Shown here: positions 40,689 through 52,538 of the stretch, piece after piece
Position numbering within the stretch: position 1 is the first letter of the stretch
Layout: the number at the start of each line of letters is the position of its first letter
Origin: Ostrinia nubilalis
Taxonomy: Eukaryota > Arthropoda > Insecta > Lepidoptera > Crambidae
Reading direction: 5' to 3'
Length of the DNA: 64,000 nt
NCBI RefSeq assembly: GCF_963855985.1
Contig: NC_087119.1
Coordinates: forward strand, 9,402,001 to 9,466,000
Position numbers and translations under genes: made by a program
The notes under the pieces: generated by a model
What the model saw: the letters and a program-made list of their open reading frames with translations, nothing else
What the model was told of the DNA's origin: nothing
Databases searched by the model: none

Positions 40689-43616
40689 TATAGATCTGTA
40701 TCGGCATTTTGGGATAAAAACATGATACAAAAGTAGAAAAAAACTGATGGCGCTTTTAGAAAATTGAAATTGATAATTGGTGTTAGACATTAAAAAATCT
40801 TTGCTTTTACTTTGAAGTTACAAACTTCTCAAATAATGAAATTAGAGATTATTAAAAAAATGATGTTGGCCATTAAATGTTACTTGGTCACACGGCTAGT
40901 CTTAGTTTTAAATGGAGATCTGACTTAAAGGTATATTGACATTGTTACTTTAAGTGGGTGGACATTTGTTCTCTCTCAAGAGAGCTGCGTACGCGTCGAT
41001 CTTCAGTTTTAATGTCGTGTCGTGCGTATGTGCCAAATACCGCTCACTTCACGTTTGTGTGAATGTACCTTATAGTGAATTTTTAGGCTTTTTAGATCTT
41101 TAAAAATTTGAGATGTGTTGCCAAACGTTAAGCCGAGCCATTCAGTCCTAAAATATATGATATTTAAAATGATTTCACTTGCAAAATTATTTCTTGACAG
41201 ATACATATTAACAGCCCTAACACAATTTTAGTTGACCACTCTGATGTTTACTGCCTTACTATTTTGGAATTTTTACTTAATATTTAATTAGTTTCATTAC
41301 GAACAAAATGTTTTTTATTGTTAATTTTGTGGTTAATGACATTTAACAACGTACTATTAAATTACCTACTAGGTAGGTAGTCTTAAAACTACGTCTGTCT
41401 TACATTAGTGGTCATTTTGGTAGGGATTCCGGCGCATTATGCTGAATAATTTTATACCTTAACTTAAGTAATTGCTATAGGTGTGAATTTGTAACACAAA
41501 TGTACGCTGTGGTGTGGTGGCGACCTGTACCTACATTAAAATCAGTCCATTCCTATGTCGATAAGAATAAAGTAACTGTTACCACATATCATAAAATACT
41601 AACCAAAATATTTAAAATTTCATGAAGTGTAATTAAATTGTATGAACGCGGTATGAAAGTATGATTTGAAGAAAGCTATTTCTTATAAGTAAAGTAGGTA
41701 GTTTATTTGTATTTATGTCATGAAGTAAGTTTTCAACGTTTTGGTTAAATTACTTTGTTTAAAAATCGTGTCTGATGAATTTAATATACCATTTTTATGA
41801 TTTTTAGCTACTAAAGGACGTTGTGTAAAAGTTATACATCAATTTAATTATAGAAAATTGGATAAAAATTTCGTAAATAATAAATTAATCTACAATTTGA
41901 GTTATTTAGTAGCTATGTTCAAAATTATTTTTTATTGATTATTCGGTTAAGGGATTGGCATGAAACTTTATTTGTATTTTTTCATAAAAAATGCTCGCCA
42001 TAATGAAATCCGATTACCGTCACAATGAAAAAAAATATTTATTTAATAAATTTATTGTAACATACATTTTATTCAATTTAAATTTCTAGTTAGCTTTGAC
42101 TAAATTATCCATGCCAAAGGCATAACCTTTAGTGATGTCTGTGGGGTCATTAGAGACACGATTTTTAAACTGCATTACTAAATGTTTCGGAATAATTAAG
42201 AAAAATAGGTTAACTCAAACCGATTACACAATGTTATAAACTAAATTGGATATTTTTATAACTAGAAAATATCCACAGAAAATTCCTTAGCAACATGTTC
42301 GATTTCACTTTAGGCATTTCTGTGTCGACGTGGTAGCTATAGAATTTTAATTTAATTTGTGTATGGAGTTCGAAAACAGTGCATTTCTATGTTAGTCAGT
42401 ATCGAATCGTCTAAAATATAAAAATACGTTTCTCCTTTTGACAAAATTACCTATGGAATTAACTCAATAGCCACACAATAAAAAAATTGGCGCAGTTAAC
42501 TTCATATTAGTTTTATTTCAAAAGCGACAGATGGTACTAAGAATGGTATGCTGCGCTCGCGCTTGCGTGTTTCTTGTGTAGGTTGGTATCTTAAAATTAT
42601 GTATTAGTTCACACAACATGCAATGCGAATTTGTGTTCACTCCAATAAAATAAACAAAATGACGATGGAAAAAAACATAATAAAATAGTTCCTATCGTTT
42701 TTAGGGTTACGTCTGTATAAGCTCAGCGGTCTGTCACTTGCGCGTCTACAATAGTACGGAATCCTTTGTGTGCGAGTGCGAATCACATTTGACCTGTTTT
42801 TTTCTAATTGTACTGACATTTCGAGTATTATTAATCGTTTGAGAACTTACTGATTTACTTACAAAGACCATTAATGTACAGATTGCGACACCAGATTTTG
42901 TTCATTCACTTTAAATTAATTTTATAAAGAGTTTGTATCACTTATTTTACAACAGCTTTTACTTAATAAAATTAATTAAGTTTATAGGTTGTACTTCTTT
43001 AATTACATTAATTTTGTAATTATAAACATTGTTTTAAGTTATATTAGTAGGTACCTTGTAGTTTTCATTGACCAGTTAATTTAAATTCTTTATTAGGTTA
43101 TTTTATTTTTCAGTAAGAATGAGATAGTTATTTTGGTATAGATGCACTGTTATTATTTATTCGCCTGCACTTATTTTCGAATATAAGGTTTATAATGATC
43201 TACAAAAGTCAGTACTAGTTTGTGTAATAATACCAAAAAACTATTTACGTCATTAGATGTTTTTTTGGACATAACTAAAGTGTGATTGATTATTAGTAAA
43301 AGGGATTATTGAAAAAAGCGAAGTTTGTATTAGTTTTGCCGGGTGTTGGCCCTTAAGTCAAAGATCAGCGAATAAACTTCTATGATTGCTTAAAGAAGAT
43401 TTTTATTTATCTACCTCGTAATTTCTCATTTGCAAATAAGTTTTCATCGCACCCAGAAGTAAAGTCGACAGCACATAAGAGTACACATTTTAGTTGCAAA
43501 ATAGCCTGTATTATAACGAGATAAGATACCGCTGTGTTTAACTTGATGTGCTGTCGTACATTGTCCCATACAAATAGTTTAAATTAGATATCTCTGGCCT
43601 ATAAAACTATGCATAA
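40689..43616. other. Intergenic AT-rich DNA, nothing recognised
   Basis: No supported gene, repeat or RNA. AATAAA at 41576-41581 could serve a long per 3' UTR. Confidence 0.45.
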
Positions 43617-43733
43617 TGCCCGTTTTCACCATCAATCTCCAATTTTTAAGTGACCTCTATGAAAACAAAATGCCTGTTATGTGTTACCATAGGGGTCACT
43701 TAAAAATTAAAGATTGATGGTGAAAACGGGCAT
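43617..43733. mobile_element. TGCCCGTTTTCACC MITE, copy 1
   Basis: Palindromic ends TGCCCGTTTTCACCATCAAT and mirror, with AATTTTTAAGTGACC arms. Second copy at 56878-56993. Confidence 0.85.
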
Positions 43734-43889
43734 AAGTGTCTTGTAACTAATTTATAATGCCTTGTCGATCTGTAGACTGCACAAGACACATTCTTAGTAA
43801 CTGTAAACTCACTAGTTTTTGAAAAAAAGATAAGTTGCATGAACTCTACTTGCACTTGCATTACGCCTATGTTTGCGTGCCGAGTCGCA

Positions 43890-44087
43890 ACACTAACAGT
43901 GTCGGTGGGACCAACGTGACGCACACACGCGCGCCGCCTCTACCTGTGCGCAAGAGTCGCATTCCGTCGCCCACCTCCGCTATTGGTCGCCACGAAGCCT
44001 TAGCATTCCAGTTCGTTACTGACTTTTATACGATTTTGTTGTGTTGTGACCTCAGAGACGTGTGCAAAATGACCACCTCATTCTAAG
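43890..44087 (+). promoter_or_regulatory. Proposed promoter and 5' leader exon of the downstream gene
   Basis: A CG-rich island in AT-rich DNA, with an inverted CCAAT box (TATTGGTC, 43981) and an initiator-like TTCCAGTTCG near 44007. It ends AAG at 44087 followed by GTAGGT, a strong donor. Joining to the acceptor before 58230 would place GACCACCATG downstream. A five-codon upstream ORF (ATG at 44070) ends just before the donor. This is inference from composition and splice consensus. Confidence 0.35.
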
Positions 44088-46312
44088 GTAGGTTTTTAAC
44101 ATTTTACTTTATTTAAACTAATCATTTACCTGTATACCATAAAAATACACACGCTATATTGTTCTAATAATTACGCGACGCGGCCTTGGTGTGAAGGAAA
44201 AACCGTGTAAAGGCTTTTTTTCTTATCGCCTGAATCATTGTTCTTACAGCATCATGTTATACGTGAACGTAAAACCAGTTTTTGTACTTGAAACCTAATC
44301 TACCATACAACCTACAACTAAAGACAAAACGTGGCCTAGATAGTTTACCAATAGCTAAAGCCATTTAGATCAATAAGTATAGAAATCATCATCACGTGAT
44401 TTGTATTCCTCCAGTGTCTATCTTATAGTCTAATAGTTTTTTACATGAATTGCTTGGCGATGAGTCACAACAGTAAATAAAAATTGTGATTGAAAAAAAG
44501 ACAAAGGTACTGTCGGCGGTCGTGGGCTTAGCGGTGATGTGTCCGAGTCCTATTGTAGAGAGCATCATCGCATTATCACTGAAAGATATTGTAGTGTCTC
44601 ACAATGCAGTTTTTTTTGCTATTTATTTATGGCAGGTAGGCAACACTGAGATTTAAAAGGGCTCAATACTTTCACGGAATTTAAATGGGGAAATCCCAAG
44701 TAATTTAAATATACACGTCAGAAACTTTTATTTTATTCTACGCAATTGTAGAGTTCAAGCAAGAAAACTAGGCAGATTCCTAGAATGGTGTACCTACTTA
44801 CAAATAAATTGTCAGTTTAACCATAAAAAGGAAAGAGTGGTTGATTATAAGTACGTAGAACCGAAGATTCATAAGAAAATTCAAGGAAAAACAGGTGGAA
44901 TTCTCTAGTATAGAGTTTGTACGCCAAGAATCCATTAGCCTTGTTTTGATATTAAATATATATTTTTTAAATTATATGATTACTTACTAGGGCAGCAGCT
45001 GCGTTTCTATTATTATTTATCTAACCAATGTATAAAAATTTGGCTTGCCTAAGCTTAAAGTAAGTTTTAGGTCCGTATTCTATGATACGCACCTATACGC
45101 TCTACGATCACTGGCACTGTTTAACGTCAACAAACAGCAGGTGTATCTCAATATTTGTCGCACAGGTTTACGAGTACGAGTTTGTCGAGTTACACTAGGT
45201 ATAAGGACAATTTTATGTGCTCACCGTTTTATGTGATAGACATGAAGCCATCAAATACTTATTATTAAAACTTTAAACTTATTAATAAATAATTAAAAAG
45301 TATCTAGCTAGGCTATAGTGTCAAATTAACATTTTATCTGTGGTTATATTTACAATTTGGTTAGTTTAGTTAAGTTTCATTTGGAAGGTACATCACCATC
45401 CATCACCAAACGGTCATGTAGAAGTCAGGATTGTGTACCTACTTCTTGGTTACATATTAACAATCCACAAGAGAAAATCAGCACGATATAAGACACGCTT
45501 ACTATTACATGTAGGCACAGTTAGGTATGTAAACACACTAGCTTCGATTCCATATTAAAAAAAATACTTACTTACAGAGAAAAGTGTGTAAAATGCATTT
45601 ATACTCTTCCAAAATTACTATTACTTAGACACCAAAAAATATCTGCAGTAACAACACAGAAACTTTGTTATAAAATGCTGAAATCTACTCCAAGTAGGTA
45701 CTTTCTTAATCGACACTGATACTCGTAGATACCTTATAAAAATCATTTGAAATGAAAATAAGATAGCAACTGAACGGTTTTAATTAAACTTTGGAGTCGA
45801 GCTATAAATAAAGTCCATAGGGTGTCTTTATCGGAAGGCTTTGGGTGGAAGCCCATCGAAACTGCATCGCTTAGTGCATTATTCTGTTAGGCTTTGATCT
45901 CTCGTGAACCAAATTAGCAATATACCAATCAAAGCGATCATAGACATTTTAAAATATAAAAGAATAATATAAACGACGGTGTAATTATTTTTGTCCAATT
46001 CTAAGCATAAAAGCAAGAATTAAAAGGAATTAGTATTTTAGCTAGGAGTTATTATGTGCAACATACCACTAACCGAACTCTGCTAATTTCGTTTTAGAAG
46101 TTTATAAATCTTTGGATTCGACTGTCACTATGAACACTATGAAGTAGATAATGTACAGTAAGTAATTATGATAGTTGTCTACTCATACTCGTATTGTCTT
46201 TCTATTGCAATAAAAATGAAATGTATCGTACAAAAAAGTATAAGTAGGTAATACCTTCTCTACCTACTTAATTGTATATTAAAGTTTTGGATGACCATTT
46301 TTATCGATGCAC
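44088..46312. other. Probable large first intron, left part
   Basis: AT-rich; a CACGTG at 44393-44398 is noted. No exon or repeat recognised. Confidence 0.4.
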
Positions 46313-46419
46313 TTAAAACATAGTTAAGTATCGCTTAGGTAAGTATTTTATCTTAAACAGATGTCTAGGTTGGACAAACTTCATCGGCCTCCAATTTGGA
46401 TGGGGCGTCCTATGCACGC

Positions 46420-46640
46420 CTTTAGTTGGTTCGTTCGTCCACTGCTGGACAAAGGCTTTCTCCAAGGCTTTCCATAGCGACCGGTCCTGCGTTGCCCGCA
46501 TCCAGGTTCTTCCCGCAACCTTCACCAGATCGTCAGTTCACCTAGTAGGAGACCTGCTCACGCTTACGTCTTCCGGCCCGTGGTTCGACTCGAGAACTTT
46601 TCTGCCCCAACGGCAATCGTCTCTACCAGCACTTATGCAC
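46420..46640 (-). pseudogene. RTE-type LINE 3' fragment
   Basis: Reverse strand reads MKVAGRTWMRATQDRSLWKA and EKAFVQQWTNE. Frame broken upstream (SRVEPRAGRR-like). Confidence 0.8.
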
Positions 46641-47427
46641 GCCTTTATTATTCCATAAAACTAACCCAGGAAATTAAAATAGAGTGTTGCGAAAATAATT
46701 CTAAATCTGAACGCGTTTAATTATAAAGCGCTAAACTACATCCATCACATTATATAGTTTTCGTTTCTAATTAAAACTCGAAATATTTCTGTGAGTAAAA
46801 TCGGAAGTGAGATAAAATAAATCCCTAATGATAAAATGATATCATGCACAATTTCTCGTAGTGAGTCATAAAGATGCGCAATTAAACTTCTTTAGGTACT
46901 CACTTTACCTACGTGATTAGGTATATTGTTATCATCAGGCGCACAGCCATAGCTAAGTATGTTTTTCAACGTACTGAGAATATAAAAATTACGAAAGCAC
47001 TACTTACATAGCGCGAGCAGTCGCAAGCAACAGATAAAGTAGTTAATCGTGTGCTTAAATAAATGTACGAACTTAATGTACAAATACATATTTTAAAATG
47101 TAACTTTAGAATAGATCACATTCACTGCAGGTAAGTAAGTAGGTAATTAGTAATATTAGTTAGTAGACTTGAATCCTTTCGGTGTAACAATAACATGTAA
47201 ACGTTAGTTGCCTTTCGAATCTCATCTATCAAATAAAGGTAAGATCTCTTGTTGAGAACTTAAAGCTAGACTGTCTAAGCCTGCCTTTGTTGTTTCTAGT
47301 TTGTGCTGCTACTTTAATTATTTGTTTAATGAACATGGCAAGGCATCTGTAATCTGATGCACGAGGCCCCTCAGACATCAAATGTTATAGTATTGTACCT
47401 GTACCTAGGTATAGATACAATACAATA
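46641..47427. other. Nothing recognised
   Basis: AT-rich intron or intergenic sequence. Confidence 0.4.
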
Positions 47428-48535
47428 TACAGTGTGAGTCACGTTAAAGTGTACATATGAAAATAGATGAAACTAGACCTATTTTTATCGACAAAAAAGA
47501 GGTCAAAAAATTTTTGAGATTTTTTTAAATTTTTTTATAGAATTTTTTTTCTTCAAATTACTTATTGTAAAGAAAACGTAATAACTTTTAAACTAAGCGG
47601 TATATCCTGATAAAATAAAAACAGTAATAATGCTAAATAACAGGCGATACTAAAAAATACATAAAATACACAAAAAATGCCAACAAATAATAAAAAATGA
47701 TACTTTTTGAAAAAAATCTGCTTAAAAATTCGTGTTTTTTTGGTTATTTTATAAATTTCTCCAAAAAATGCCCCTATAACCGGTGGTTTTTATTACTTTG
47801 TATTATTTTCTATCGTATTATCTTTGTAAAACCAAAAATTGCATGTCTCTATCCCTATCACAACATTTGCTATGATCGTTTGAACAAAGGCCTGCCACAA
47901 CATTATTCTCCGCTACAGGTAGAGACAATTTTAATTTTAACTAAAATGCTTATTTTACTTCGAAATCTTTTGTTTTTATTTGAAATCTAACTTGTCTTTA
48001 TCAAAATTACAAATCTAGAGCCATTTTCAGTTTTGTTGTTAACGAAGCGTTGAATGGCGCGCCCGGATAGGCTTAGTTCAAACGATTATTGCAAACGTTG
48101 TGATAGGGATAGAGACATGTGATTTTTCGTTTTACGAAGGTAATACGATAGAGAATAATACAAAGTAATAAAAACTACCGGTTATAGGGGCATTTTTTGG
48201 AGAAATTTATCAAATAACCAAAAAAACACGAATTTTTAAGCGGATTTTTTTCAAAAAGTATAATTTTTTTATTATTTGTTGGCCCTTTTTGTATATTTTA
48301 TGTATTTTTTTAGTATTGCCTGTTATTTAGCATTATTACTGTTTTTATTTTATTAAGATATACCGCTTAGTTTAAAAGTAATTATGTTTTCTTTACAATA
48401 AGTAATTGGAAGAAAAAAAATTCTATAAAAAATTAAAAAAAAATCTCAAAAATTTTTAGACCTCTTTTTTGTCGATAAAAATAGGTCTAGTTTCATCTAT
48501 TTTCATATGTACACTTTAACGTGACTCACACTGTA
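47428..48535. mobile_element. TACAGTGTGAGTC foldback element, complete copy
   Basis: 1,108 bases with arms of about 450 bases; ends TACAGTGTGAGTCACGTTAA and mirror. The core (47880-48080) is unique and includes GGCGCGCCCGG. Reference copy for 12634 and 36622. The 97-residue open frame inside an arm has no recognisable domain. Confidence 0.9.
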
Positions 48536-48689
48536 TATGTATAGAACAGTTAGGTTTCAACGAAGGGCGGCGATCCCCCTATGAATGCCCCCAGGTATTG
48601 TTTGCGAGTCAAAACAATGCGTTAATTTAAAGCTGCCTATCCACCCACTAACCATGCGATCCTAATAGTTAGGTACATCTCTATCATCA

Positions 48690-48890
48690 CTACATATTAT
48701 AAAACAAAGTCGCTTTCCTGTCTGATTGTCCCTATGTACACTTACATCTTAAAACTACGCAACTGGTTTTCATGCGGTTTTTTAATAGATAGTGATTCAA
48801 GAGGAAGGTTTACCTAAAACATGCATTTATAGAAGAGAAAAGCCAAGAAATTCCATTGCAACCGAGCGATGCCGGGGCGGGTCGCTAGTG
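48690..48890 (+). mobile_element. Helitron-like fragment
   Basis: CATATTATAAAACAAAGTCG, GTTTTTTAATAGATAGTGAT and GGGGCGGGTCGCTAGTG are hallmark pieces of a common lepidopteran Helitron end. Confidence 0.65.
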
Positions 48891-49202
48891 TAATAAATCC
48901 ATGTTTGGTACGCGCCCGGTTCATTAACAGGTGAATGTTTTCGGTTATGTTTCAGAAATAACAATTTTGAGTTCGGCTCGATTCTCACATTTAGGTACAT
49001 TTGTACTTTGTTAGATTTTGGAAATTATTATTCTATGATCCTAATTTATTCAACTTTATGCAGCTGTCTCGACTGTAATTGTAAATAATTTTATCATATT
49101 AATACTGCCACAAAACAGTGTTTAAATATCTTGAATTCAAACGAGAACTACCTAGTTAATTAGCAAAAGTATTTGTAGGTTTCAATAAATTAAAACGTTC
49201 TG

Positions 49203-49470
49203 CAACAATGAAGTTTTAACAGTTCCACTTCTAAACAAACCGTTTACGTTAACTTTTTAAACAATTGATTTCCAATTTAAACTTAGAGGTAGTCGGTTTT
49301 AAACGGCATTAATATGTTGCAAAATGTAATGTAAAAAACTTTTTAATTCTAAAACCACCTGCAATGAAGCTTTCCTAAACCTTTGTTTTAAACAGAGCGT
49401 TTGCGTTAACTTTTTGAACAATTAATTTCCAATTAAACGGAGGTAGAGTCGCTTTAAAACGCAAAAGTGC
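49203..49470. repeat. Tandem repeat of about 158 bases interrupted by the LTR element
   Basis: Two units share CAATGAAG, GTTAACTTTTTxAACAATT and GATTTCCAATT-like runs (starts about 49207 and 49364). The motif AACGGCATTAATxTGTTGCA at 49298 recurs at 52567, beyond the retrotransposon, so the array continues there. Confidence 0.6.
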
Positions 49471-49496
49471 CATTTGTGGTCTAAACTGAATAAATA

Positions 49497-49849
49497 TGTC
49501 GGCGAAAATGATTTGAAGATGATTTTGTTACGAGGCAAAGCGCGCATTCCGCCCGCCAGGTGGCGCCGCGCGCTAACGGAACGTCGAGTTGGGCCGACAC
49601 CGAGCGGGCGGACGAGACTCTGCTAGCGCACGGTGCGCACGCGCCACTCTGACGGATCGTTTGCCTCAAGTTATCGAACCAATCAATCGTTGTTATTATG
49701 AACAGTGTACTTTGTTTTGTTAAATTCGATTACAGTGTTAAATACCGCACCTGACTGTTTAAATTATCATACCCTGCCTCCTTATAACTCGATCACGTAT
49801 TACCATGTCTGAGTCGCCTGAGAACACTATCCCTGGTTCTTTTCCGACA
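49497..49849 (+). repeat. 5' LTR
   Basis: 353 bases, TG...CA with 6-base inverted ends. It contains the start codon of the gag-pol frame (49805). Confidence 0.92.
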
Positions 49850-51985
49850 TCAGAAGTGGGATGCGGGACCCGAGAGTGTAACGATGGTGGGTCAGCAAGT
49901 AAATCAAGCGTGACCACGGAACATTATGCGGTGGGTAGTGCGGGTTGTTCGAAAAACTCTGACAATGCAACTTGTTCGGAAAGTGTGAGTGATACGGGCG
50001 ATGCTGCTGCGTTGTTGAAGATGCTACGCGTGTTGGCGGGTGGGCTCCAGCCACCCGCGCCGGTGGCGCTCATCAAATTTGACCCCGACGATCCGGACGC
50101 AGACATCGAAGGCTGGTGTAAGATTAACGAGGTGATAGTAAGGCACAAGGATTTGAAAGGTACCGATTTATTATTACCCTTAATGCAAGCGCTTCGTGGT
50201 CGTGCTGCTACGTGCCTAACCAAGATCCAGCCGGATTGTATTACGTGGGAAAATGTGAAAAATATTCTGATTGCGAAGTTTGCTAAACCGTTGTTAATGC
50301 AAGATTATTTTGATCGAATTATAAAGTTCAAAATTAATGATAAAGAAACCGCTGCAGACGGCGCATTGCGTCTTTGGAATTTGATTGAGACAATACCTAA
50401 AGTTGAATTAAATGAGGAAGTTATAACTGGATTTGCTGTGTCAATATTGGCGAACTGTGATCATAATTTAAGGCGCGAATTGAATGCCAGTAGCATATCT
50501 TCAAAATCACAGCTGTGTCGTATATTACGTGGGGTATCTATGAAGCGACATATCGACGATGCCACTACCCACATTGACAATAAACGCCCACGATATAATA
50601 ATCAGCGACCGATGTCAACATTTCCTGGTTCTTGCCATCGTTGTGGGGAAATAGGCCACCGAATTTTTAACTGTCCTCAAATTCGTGGTGAAAGTTCACA
50701 GATTCACAAGCCGTTACCAGGGCCCCAACGCTATGACGAAAAACGAGCCGTGACGTGTTATGCCTGCGGTAAGCCGGGACACGTCGCCAGCGTCTGCCCA
50801 GCCGCCGCCGCTCTTCGCGAAGCTTCTCAAGCCTCGAAGAAGGAGGTAAAACTGTGCAGCAAACGGGCGGTTACTGGTGAGCTACATGTTGCAGGTATGA
50901 GTTGTCGTTTTCTTTTTGACTCTGGTTCAGAATGTTCCTTAATTAAAAGTAGTCTTGCTGATCAAATAAATAGAGAGTATTTTTACGACACTGTGACTCT
51001 AGTGGGGATAGGTAATTCGGACGTCAAGTGTACAAAGCAAATGAGATGCACAATTAATGTCCAAAATTTGACATTGAAAATTTTATTTTACGTCGTTGAT
51101 GATTCTTATTTGATTGAGCCCATTTTACTAGGTCGTGATCTTATAGACATGGGGGTACACGTTGAAATTGATAGCAAGGGTGTCAATTTATTTAAATCGA
51201 AATTTTCTCAATTAATATCCTGTAACAAAACGGTCACCCCATTTGAAGCACAAGTTGATACTGATTTAGAAGGTGAATCTAAAAATTCTTTGCTGAACAT
51301 ACTTACCTCCTATTCTGATAATTTTGTTGAGGGTGTTCCTAAAAGACGCGTAACTACAGGAGAAATGAAAATTGACCTTATTGACCCAAATAAAACGGTA
51401 CAAAGACGTCCGTATCGGCTATCGGCAAGTGAGCGGCAAGTAGTAAAGGATAAAGTGTCTGAGTTACTTGAGGCTAACATTATTAGAGAAAGCAATTCTC
51501 CTTTCGCCAGTCCCATTTTGCTCGTCAAGAAAAAAGATGGGACTGACCGTATGGTAGTAGATTACAGGGAGTTAAACTCAAATACGCGAACCGATAATTA
51601 TCCTCTGCCGCGAATTAGCGATCACATTGATAAGCTGCACGGTGCAAATTTCTTTACGTCTCTTGACATGACTTCAGGTTTCCATTGTATTAGCGTAGAA
51701 GCAGGTTCTGTAGAGCGAACTGCCTTCGTTACGCCCGATGGGCAGTTCGAATATACCGCCATGCCCTTTGGACTTAAAAATGCACCGTCCGTGTTCCAAA
51801 GATGCATTCAGAATGCTCTAAAAGACTGTGACTTTGCTCTTGTCTACATAGATGACGTTTTAATACCGTCAGAAAATGTAGAGCAAGGATTGGAAAGGTT
51901 AGAGTTAGTTCTCGCGGCGCTTACAAAAGCTGGGTTCTCGTTGACTGGCTGCAAGCCGCTGGCCTGTCTCACGCTACATGCGTGA
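49805..51985 (+). CDS. Truncated gag-pol polyprotein of the LTR element
   Basis: 726 residues in one frame. The N-terminal gag region is followed by two CCHC zinc knuckles, starting at Cys277 (CHRCGEIGHRIFNC) and Cys318 (CYACGKPGHVASVC). Next is an aspartic protease with the DSG triad at Asp372 (FLFDSGSECSLI), then reverse transcriptase with VVDYRELN, TSLDMTSGFH, MPFGLKNAP and the catalytic YIDD at 681-684. After AGFSL the RT is cut off and about 13 unrelated residues lead to a stop, so the thumb, RNase H and integrase are missing. No gag/pol frameshift. The ATG lies inside the LTR and the frame runs through the primer-binding site. Confidence 0.92.
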   Translation: MSESPENTIPGSFPTSEVGCGTRECNDGGSASKSSVTTEHYAVGSAGCSKNSDNATCSESVSDTGDAAALLKMLRVLAGGLQPPAPVALIKFDPDDPDADIEGWCKINEVIVRHKDLKGTDLLLPLMQALRGRAATCLTKIQPDCITWENVKNILIAKFAKPLLMQDYFDRIIKFKINDKETAADGALRLWNLIETIPKVELNEEVITGFAVSILANCDHNLRRELNASSISSKSQLCRILRGVSMKRHIDDATTHIDNKRPRYNNQRPMSTFPGSCHRCGEIGHRIFNCPQIRGESSQIHKPLPGPQRYDEKRAVTCYACGKPGHVASVCPAAAALREASQASKKEVKLCSKRAVTGELHVAGMSCRFLFDSGSECSLIKSSLADQINREYFYDTVTLVGIGNSDVKCTKQMRCTINVQNLTLKILFYVVDDSYLIEPILLGRDLIDMGVHVEIDSKGVNLFKSKFSQLISCNKTVTPFEAQVDTDLEGESKNSLLNILTSYSDNFVEGVPKRRVTTGEMKIDLIDPNKTVQRRPYRLSASERQVVKDKVSELLEANIIRESNSPFASPILLVKKKDGTDRMVVDYRELNSNTRTDNYPLPRISDHIDKLHGANFFTSLDMTSGFHCISVEAGSVERTAFVTPDGQFEYTAMPFGLKNAPSVFQRCIQNALKDCDFALVYIDDVLIPSENVEQGLERLELVLAALTKAGFSLTGCKPLACLTLHA
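49850..49862 (+). promoter_or_regulatory. tRNA-Leu-type primer-binding site
   Basis: TCAGAAGTGGGAT directly abuts the LTR and matches the complement of the insect tRNA-Leu 3' region, as in mdg3/micropia-like elements. Confidence 0.75.
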
Positions 51986-52181
51986 TGGCCCCCAGCGCGT
52001 GGCGCAGAGCTGTAGCGAGTGTCCCACGCGTTCCAAATGAGATGATGGTTAAAGAGAGTTGTTTTGTGGTTGTAGAGATGATGGTAGAGCTGTAGAGGAG
52101 GTGAGCTGAGTTGGGTTCAAGATTGAATTTTTTGGTTACAGATGATTAACGCACGAGGACGTGCGCTCGTCAGGAAGGCCG
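51986..52181 (+). other. 3' internal region of the LTR element
   Basis: Untranslated stretch between the truncated ORF and the 3' LTR, ending CGTCAGGAAGGCCG (possible polypurine-type primer). Confidence 0.6.
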
Positions 52182-52534
52182 TGTCGGCGAAAATGATTTG
52201 AAGATGATTTTGTTACGAGGCAAAGCGCGCATTCCGCCCGCCAGGTGGCGCCGCGCGCTAACGGAACGTCGAGTTGGGCCGACACCGAGCGGGCGGACGA
52301 GACTCTGCTAGCGCACGGTGCGCACGCGCCACTCTGACGGATCGTTTGCCTCAAGTTATCGAACCAATCAATCGTTGTTATTATGAACAGTGTACTTTGT
52401 TTTGTTAAATTCGATTACAGTGTTAAATACCGCACCTGACTGTTTAAATTATCATACCCTGCCTCCTTATAACTCGATCACGTATTACCATGTCTGAGTC
52501 GCCTGAGAACACTATCCCTGGTTCTTTTCCGACA
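52182..52534 (+). repeat. 3' LTR
   Basis: Same length and, by eye, the same sequence as the 5' LTR, offset 2,685 bases. Followed by AATA. Confidence 0.92.
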
Positions 52535-52538
52535 AATA

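Larger units (their letters stand above)
49497..52534 (+). mobile_element. Ty3/gypsy-type LTR retrotransposon, internally deleted
   Basis: Two LTRs of 353 bases, TGTCGG to CCGACA, read as identical and enclose 2,332 bases. AATA flanks both ends (49493-49496 and 52535-52538), a 4-base target duplication. The tRNA-Leu-type primer-binding site TCAGAAGTGGGAT follows the 5' LTR directly. A gag-protease-partial RT frame is present; the rest of RT, RNase H and integrase are gone. The identical LTRs imply a recent insertion, presumably mobilised by another element's enzymes. No envelope gene. Confidence 0.93.

Noticed and set aside
47697..47990. 97-residue ORF repeated at 12783-13025
   Set aside because: Shared because both lie in the same foldback arm; sequence has no domain and copies differ by frame breaks.
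49481..49669. Minus-strand frame in the LTRs (also at 52136-52354)
   Set aside because: Antisense of LTR; present in both copies because the LTRs are duplicates.
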